Position numbers and translations under genes: made by a program. The notes under the pieces are model-generated. The model had not been told where the DNA came from and made no database searches. It was given only the letters and a program-made list of their open reading frames with translations. A stretch of 10,300 nt of DNA from an uncultured Flavobacteriales bacterium (lineage in GTDB: Bacteria; Bacteroidota; Bacteroidia; Palsa-965), in the NCBI GenBank assembly GCA_946478675.1, contig CAMLEF010000148.1, positions 1-10,300 on the forward strand. The letters run 5' to 3'. How positions within the stretch are numbered: position 1 is the first letter of the stretch; each line of letters starts with the position of its first letter. Positions 6,841 through 10,300 of this stretch are shown here, piece by piece.

Positions 6841-7411
6841 GCGTATTGTTTTGTGCGGCCAATGCTTCGCTGATGCGTTTGCTCAACGTGGCTTTTAACC
6901 GCTGGTAATAAACTTTCAATTGCTCCGCCGGCTTGTGAACGTAAGCCGCGATTTCGCTGTAGGGCATTTCCTGGCTGCGCAACAGCAGCAACGTGCGTTC
7001 CCATTCTTCCAGCTTTTCCAGCTCCGCTTTCAGCAATTGCATATTGGCGGCCGGCAACTTTTCTTCTTCGACAGGAACGGTAACTGTCGCAGCTTCCGAT
7101 TCATCTTCGAACTTCAGCAGCTCGAGATGCTCGCCTTCGCGCTTCTTCTTCTTGTAAAGGTTCCGCAGGTAATTCAGGAAAATCCGGAAGATGAACGAGC
7201 CGTATTTTTCTTCCGAAGCAAACTGATAAGAAGGCGTCGCTTCGAACACTTTGTACAGCGTTTTGTACACGGTGTCCCAGGCCTCGTCTTCCGTCAGCTT
7301 CCAGGAATGCATGGCGTAACCGTACAGCCGCTTGCCGTAACGTTCATACAGCAGCGCCAGGCCTTCTTTCGTGCCTGCAGCAACGATCGTATATGTAGCT
7401 GTATCCGCCAA
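6827..7411 (-). CDS. ECF-type RNA polymerase sigma factor
   Basis: This is a small sigma-70-family protein of 194 aa that should direct RNA polymerase to a restricted set of promoters. Region 2 spans about residues 17-90 (LLYERYGKRLYGYAMHSWKL, DEAWDTVYKTLYKVF, SFIFRIFLNYLRN, then a basic KKKKR). After an acidic linker (100-118), region 4 spans about 125-180 (ELEKLEEWERTLLLLRSQEM, YSEIAAYVHKPAEQLKVYYQRLK), a helix-turn-helix for the -35 region. The reading frame opens at TTG (7411): an in-frame stop lies ten codons upstream, and the next ATG is codon 34 inside region 2, so TTG is the best start. It overlaps the membrane protein gene downstream, the arrangement typical of a sigma/anti-sigma pair. 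Confidence 0.88.
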   Translation of the reverse strand: MADTATYTIVAAGTKEGLALLYERYGKRLYGYAMHSWKLTEDEAWDTVYKTLYKVFEATPSYQFASEEKYGSFIFRIFLNYLRNLYKKKKREGEHLELLKFEDESEAATVTVPVEEEKLPAANMQLLKAELEKLEEWERTLLLLRSQEMPYSEIAAYVHKPAEQLKVYYQRLKATLSKRISEALAAQNNTHEKA

Positions 7412-7438
7412 AGGAATCGGCTTCGGTGAACCCTTTTA

Positions 7439-7446
7439 CAAGGATA
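7439..7446 (-). promoter_or_regulatory. Possible -7 box (TATCCTTG) for the sigma factor operon
   Basis: On the minus strand 7446-7439 reads TATCCTTG, one mismatch from the Bacteroidota TAnnTTTG box, about 28 bases upstream of the TTG start. The nearest TTG for a -33 element (7463-7461) is closer than the usual spacing, so this is a weak candidate. Confidence 0.3.
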
Positions 7447-7469
7447 ACAACCGGCGGTAACAAGTTCGG

Positions 7470-7546
7470 CATTCGGACATTCGTTCATTCGGAAATTCGG
7501 GAAATAGCCGTTAGCCGAATGACCGAATTTCCGAATGACCGGAATT
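7470..7546. repeat. Period-8 tandem-repeat palindrome upstream of the sigma operon
   Basis: The left arm is four eight-base units (CATTCGGA, CATTCGTT, CATTCGGA, AATTCGGG; 7470-7501). The right arm is four units of CCGAATGA type (7515-7546). The best stem is a perfect 16 bp, 7485-7500 with 7523-7538, around a 22-base loop, and the tandem units allow other registers. It lies between the hydrolase stop (7578) and the sigma gene start (7411), both on the minus strand, so it could end hydrolase transcripts. No strong T-tract follows on that strand. Confidence 0.75.
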
Positions 7547-7577
7547 CACAGGTTTTGCCGAAAGCAGCCTTTAACAC

Positions 7578-9110
7578 TTACTGCCTTTGAAAAGTATACG
7601 CCATCATATCCACATTCTCCGAAACGGAAATGGTGATCGATTGCACTTTTCCGTCTTTGATGACGAACGGCGCGGGTTGTATTCCCCAGAGCGGAGAATT
7701 GAACGAACAGAGAAATTGATTGTCGCCCATGTATTCGAGCTTGCCGAACATCGTGGGATGATGTTCGAACGTGGCGCCGATCTTTCCGTCCTGTACCGTG
7801 ACCATCATCTTTCCGTAAACAGGGTTCGTGTAAACGCCGGCAAAAGCTTTCGCAGCGACCGGAAGTACTTCATGCTTCGCGAGCTTTTCTTTCCAGCTGC
7901 TGACGTCTTTCGCGGCCGCGGCTTCTCCTTTTAGATAATTCGTGTGATACAGTGCGCTGTAATTGCGGTATGGCTGTCCGAGGTAAGCATCGAGCAATTG
8001 GTAACGGAGCGCATTGTACAGGCTGTTGTTGTCGCTGTTCGTGAAGATGGCGAAACCGAGATTCAATTCCGGAACAAAACACGTGGTCGTGAGGAAGCCG
8101 CTGGTGCCGCCGTTGTGCCAGATGACTTTTTTGCCGTAGAAATCCGCCGTGTACCAGCCGAGGCCGTACACCTGGTAATGCATGCCGGGAAACAGCGACG
8201 GCGTTCCGGGAATGATCATCTGCGGCTTGCGCGTTTCCTGCAGCGCGGCGAACGGCACGACTTCTTTGCCGTTGAATTTTCCGCTGTCGAGCTGCATCAG
8301 CAGCCAATGCGAAAAATCTTTCACGCAGGAATTGATCGAGCCCGCCGGACCGAGATTGTCGATGTTGTCGTACGCGGTGACCTGCTCTTTATTCTCCCAG
8401 TACGTGTGGCCTTTCGAGGCGTTGTTGTCGGCTTTCAGCGCAGCATACGTCGTTGAAGTGCGCGTCATCTGCAGCGGCGTGAAAATGTTTTGCTGCAGGA
8501 AATCATCCCACGAAATTCCCGTCACTTTCGGAATGATCTCGCCGGCCGTGAGGAATCCTGCGTTGCAATAACCGAACTGTGCGCGGAAGCCGTAAACAGG
8601 TTTTTCTTTCGCCATCAAACCGATGATCTCGCCGCGCGTGTGGTTCGATCCCCAGTTCGCGAAGTCGCCCTGGAACGTCTGCAGCCCGAGCCGATGGCAG
8701 AGCAGATCGCGGACCGTGACCTGCTTCGTGGCGAGCGGATCGTACAGCTTAAAATCCTGCAGCCATTTCGTCACCGTATCGTCGAGCGATAATTTTTTCT
8801 GCGTGGCCAGCATCGACACCGCCGTTGCCGTAAAGGCTTTCGTGCACGACGCAACCTGGAACAGCGTTTCGTCGTTCACCTTTTTGTCTTTCCCGATTTC
8901 CTGCACGCCATAACCTTTCGACACGATCACTTTCCCGTCTTTCACGACGGTGATCGCCAGTCCCGGCAAATTCCAGTTGTTCATCTCGCGGTTGATGTAC
9001 GTATCGAGCGAGTCGGTGACGAACGCCGGTGGCGCGGAAGTTGTTTTATCGTCGGAGAAAGCCAGCAAGCCGAAGATGCCGGCGATCGAAAGCAGCAGGA
9101 ACTTTTTCAT
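7578..9110 (-). CDS. Secreted serine hydrolase of the class C beta-lactamase/PBP4-like family
   Basis: An N-terminal hydrophobic segment (MKKFLLLSIAGIFGLLAF) looks like a signal peptide, with no obvious lipobox, so the enzyme probably acts in the periplasm. The beta-lactamase domain (Pfam Beta-lactamase, about residues 32-375) has all three active-site elements: S88-C-T-K91 (SxxK nucleophile and base), Y181-C-N183 (YxN), and H332-N-G-G335 (equivalent of KTG). The C-terminal 100 residues (about 410-510: FAGVYTNPVYGKM, GKIGATFEHHP) match the DUF3471-type lipocalin-like domain often attached to such hydrolases. The 510-aa length fits this architecture. Family members include peptidases, esterases and D-amino-acid hydrolases, so the substrate cannot be told and resistance should not be assumed. 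It follows kdsC on the same strand after a palindrome-filled gap. Confidence 0.88.
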   Translation of the reverse strand: MKKFLLLSIAGIFGLLAFSDDKTTSAPPAFVTDSLDTYINREMNNWNLPGLAITVVKDGKVIVSKGYGVQEIGKDKKVNDETLFQVASCTKAFTATAVSMLATQKKLSLDDTVTKWLQDFKLYDPLATKQVTVRDLLCHRLGLQTFQGDFANWGSNHTRGEIIGLMAKEKPVYGFRAQFGYCNAGFLTAGEIIPKVTGISWDDFLQQNIFTPLQMTRTSTTYAALKADNNASKGHTYWENKEQVTAYDNIDNLGPAGSINSCVKDFSHWLLMQLDSGKFNGKEVVPFAALQETRKPQMIIPGTPSLFPGMHYQVYGLGWYTADFYGKKVIWHNGGTSGFLTTTCFVPELNLGFAIFTNSDNNSLYNALRYQLLDAYLGQPYRNYSALYHTNYLKGEAAAAKDVSSWKEKLAKHEVLPVAAKAFAGVYTNPVYGKMMVTVQDGKIGATFEHHPTMFGKLEYMGDNQFLCSFNSPLWGIQPAPFVIKDGKVQSITISVSENVDMMAYTFQRQ

Positions 9111-9114
9111 GGGA

Positions 9115-9198
9115 AATTGTTCAATGTTCAGGGTTCAATGTTCAAGGTTATGGAATACAAGGCTTATACCAACCTTGAACCTTGAGCACGGAACAATT
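9115..9198. repeat. Period-7 tandem-repeat palindrome between kdsC and the hydrolase
   Basis: The left arm holds four tandem seven-base units beginning at 9119 (GTTCAAT, GTTCAGG, GTTCAAT, GTTCAAG, to 9146). An inner stem pairs 9135-9149 with 9171-9185 (one mismatch) around a 21-base loop. An outer eight-base pair block (9115-9122 with 9191-9198) closes it and overlaps two bases of the kdsC stop codon. The structure fills the whole gap, four bases short of the hydrolase ATG. It probably shapes kdsC mRNA ends, and it would also sit in the hydrolase leader. Confidence 0.75.
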
Positions 9199-9853
9199 AC
9201 AAGTACAGATCGATCAATTCGCGTACGCAGCCTTTACCGCCGCCTTTCGTGAGCACGACGTGCACCATTTCTTTCACCGCGTCGGTCGCATCCGCAGGAC
9301 AAGCCGAGAAGCCGGCCACGCGGATAATGTCTTCGTCGTTGATATCGTCGCCGATGAAGCAGACATTTTCAAACGAGATGTTCAGCTTCGCGCACCACTT
9401 CGCGAGCGTTTCTTTTTTCGGCGCCTGCGACACTTCCACGTGATCGATGTGCAAACGCTCCGCGCGTCGCTGGATCAGTCCCGTGCTGTAACCGTGGCTG
9501 ATGATGCCCGAATGAATGCCGCGCTGTTTCAGCTGGCGAACGCCGAGGCCGTCCTTCGCGTTGAACTTCTTCAATTCATCGCCGTTCTCCGTGTAATAAA
9601 TGCCGGCATCCGTGAATACGCCGTCAATGTCGAAGATGACGAGCTTAATGTCTTTCGCGCGTTGTGCTTCGCGCAGCTCGAGATCCGTTTTCAGCAGGAG
9701 ATCCGTCGTCACGGAGAATTGTTCGGCGATCAACGGCAGCAGATCCGGGTGCGGATGCGCGAGATCTTTTACGTTCAGCTGCACGGATAATTTCGCAGGA
9801 TCGACACCGTGCTTGCGGAGCAGGAAGGAGAGGTTGGCGGCGTAGCGGCTCAT
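9197..9853 (-). CDS. kdsC: KdsC-like HAD phosphatase (3-deoxy-D-manno-octulosonate 8-phosphate phosphatase) with N-terminal HTH-like domain
   Basis: KdsC removes phosphate from KDO 8-phosphate to give KDO for lipid A core synthesis in the cytoplasm. Residues 68-218 form a compact C0-type HAD domain: motif I FDIDGVFTD (D75, D77), motif II around S119 (IISHGYS; most relatives have ITGR), the motif III lysine in APKKETL (146/147), and motif IV GDDINDED (168-175). IYYTENGDELKKFNAKDG and TKGGGKGCVRELIDLYL are family segments. The enzyme is normally about 165-180 aa; this one has an extra 60 N-terminal residues. NLSFLLRKHGV, KLSVQLNV, PDLLPLIAEQFSVTTDLLLKTDL in that region resemble a degenerate Cro/CI (XRE) helix-turn-helix. 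ATG 9853 is the only start that includes it. The closely related phosphatase domain of sialic-acid-type pathways is the main alternative. A DAHP synthase gene precedes it. Confidence 0.78.
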   Translation of the reverse strand: MSRYAANLSFLLRKHGVDPAKLSVQLNVKDLAHPHPDLLPLIAEQFSVTTDLLLKTDLELREAQRAKDIKLVIFDIDGVFTDAGIYYTENGDELKKFNAKDGLGVRQLKQRGIHSGIISHGYSTGLIQRRAERLHIDHVEVSQAPKKETLAKWCAKLNISFENVCFIGDDINDEDIIRVAGFSACPADATDAVKEMVHVVLTKGGGKGCVRELIDLYL

Positions 9854-9860
9854 GCGGGGG

Positions 9861-10071
9861 AAAAGGTTGGTTGGGTTGGTTAAGTTGGTTGGTTATTGGT
9901 GAATCAGGATTTGTTGCAGGCTGCGGGAGCGGTTTTTTGAACCACATAGATACATAGGGCACAATAGTTTTCTTCTATGTTTTCTATGTTTCTATGTGGT
10001 TTATTAATCATGTGGTTTCATACAGTAACGCACTAACCAACTTAACCAACCTTCCAACTCACCAACCTTTT
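9861..10071. repeat. Nested palindrome filling the DAHP synthase-kdsC gap (outer structure, period-9 arm)
   Basis: The left arm begins with three nine-base units ending in GTTGGTT (9864-9890). An 11-bp block (9861-9871 with 10061-10071) and a perfect 17-bp block (9874-9890 with 10035-10051) form the outer stem. It runs from one base beyond the DAHP synthase stop to eight bases before the kdsC ATG, so nearly the whole 219-base gap is one palindrome. The enclosed part contains a second, unrelated palindrome (9940-10001). Confidence 0.78.
9940..10001. repeat. Inner palindrome with CTATGT/ACATAG words
   Basis: Bases 9940-9957 pair with 9984-10001, 17 of 18 positions, around a 26-base loop. ACATAG recurs eight bases apart in the left arm, and CTATGT recurs at 8-9 base spacing on the right (9975, 9984, 9992). 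A stray copy of TGTGGTTT follows at 10011-10018. It sits inside the outer palindrome. Confidence 0.75.
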
Positions 10072-10072
10072 A

Positions 10073-10300
10073 TCAAATGATCTTCCTGCCGATCGCTTCC
10101 GCTACTTTCTTCAGTGAGCCGGTGAGCTGGCGGAACTCGTCGTGGTTGAGCTGCTGTGACGCGTCGCTCTTCGCCACTTTCGGGTTCGGGTGTACTTCGA
10201 TGAGCAGTCCGTCGACGCCCATGGCCGTGCAGGCGCGTGCGAGGTCGGGAACGCCATATGCATAACCGATCGCGTGGCTCGGGTCGAGGATGACGGGCAG
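10073..10300 (-). CDS. aroF: DAHP synthase, C-terminal part (gene runs off the window)
   Basis: The last 75 codons are present. They include LPVILDPSHAIGYAYGVPDL, the metal- and phosphate-binding DPSH segment, then MGVDGLLIEVHPNP, SDASQQLN and a closing helix LKKVAEAIGRKII. These match type I-beta (Bacillus/AroF-like) 3-deoxy-7-phosphoheptulonate synthase, which condenses phosphoenolpyruvate and erythrose 4-phosphate in the first shikimate step. KdsA, a homologue, has a different ending, so it is less likely. The protein stops right after the synthase domain, so the chorismate mutase domain fused C-terminally in many Bacteroidota is absent here; an N-terminal one cannot be excluded. The symbol is given by type, not by position in a pathway operon. 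Confidence 0.82.
   Translation of the reverse strand: MPVILDPSHAIGYAYGVPDLARACTAMGVDGLLIEVHPNPKVAKSDASQQLNHDEFRQLTGSLKKVAEAIGRKII

Noticed and set aside
7294..7488. Short minus-strand frame running through the sigma gene leader and the period-8 palindrome
   Set aside because: Its N-terminus would be encoded by the repeat array and its remainder is out of frame with the sigma factor.
7578..9110. True antibiotic-resistance beta-lactamase
   Set aside because: SxxK, YxN and HxG motifs fit the broad serine hydrolase family, and the C-terminal DUF3471-like domain points to a housekeeping hydrolase. Nothing in the context suggests a resistance gene.
9182..9790. 202-codon frame opposite kdsC
   Set aside because: Antisense shadow of the HAD phosphatase with no family signature.
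2547..10071. CRISPR array or a single dispersed repeat family
   Set aside because: The repeated words are 7-9 bases, tandem without spacers, and differ between gaps, so they are neither CRISPR repeats nor copies of one mobile repeat.

Overview
The window looks like chromosomal DNA from a Bacteroidota species, most likely the Chitinophagia/Sphingobacteriia side. The reasons are a porZ-type gene of the type IX secretion system (T9SS), a perfect Bacteroidota TAnnTTTG promoter box upstream of a tRNA-Arg, weak or absent Shine-Dalgarno sites, and a GldK/PorK-like sulfatase-modifying-factor domain. All assignments come from reading the sequence and recalled family motifs; no database search was possible.

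Layout. Bases 1-53 hold the 5' part of tRNA-Arg(CCG) on the minus strand, with its promoter behind it. Two plus-strand housekeeping genes follow: porZ (160-2532) and recO (2615-3340). Between recO and the convergent minus-strand block sits an intact-looking IS110-family element (3416-4630). The minus-strand block, read from the right edge leftwards, is: the C-terminal end of a DAHP synthase (10300-10073), a kdsC-like HAD phosphatase with an extra N-terminal HTH-like domain (9853-9197), a secreted serine beta-lactamase-family hydrolase (9110-7578), an ECF sigma factor (7411-6827), and an overlapping membrane protein (6840-4714). That last protein has a short cytoplasmic anti-sigma-like N-terminus, one membrane helix and a large GldK-like periplasmic domain that lacks the formylglycine-generating cysteines.

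Most striking system. The IS110 element carries a readable bridge RNA upstream of its transposase. Two stem-loops (3457-3527 and 3529-3596) contain short guides that match, respectively, the genomic flanks of this very insertion and the element's own two ends. The element landed in one arm of a 26-bp perfect palindrome. Rejoining the flanks restores the palindrome exactly, which fixes the element ends and a TC dinucleotide core.

Second pattern. The main gaps after porZ, recO, the DAHP synthase, kdsC and the hydrolase each contain a long hairpin. In most of them the arms are built from short tandem words with a 7-, 8- or 9-base period, and most loops are 18-26 nt. The word differs from gap to gap while the architecture stays the same. 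They probably act as terminators or transcript-end structures, but they look like a sequence-diverse, architecture-conserved class.
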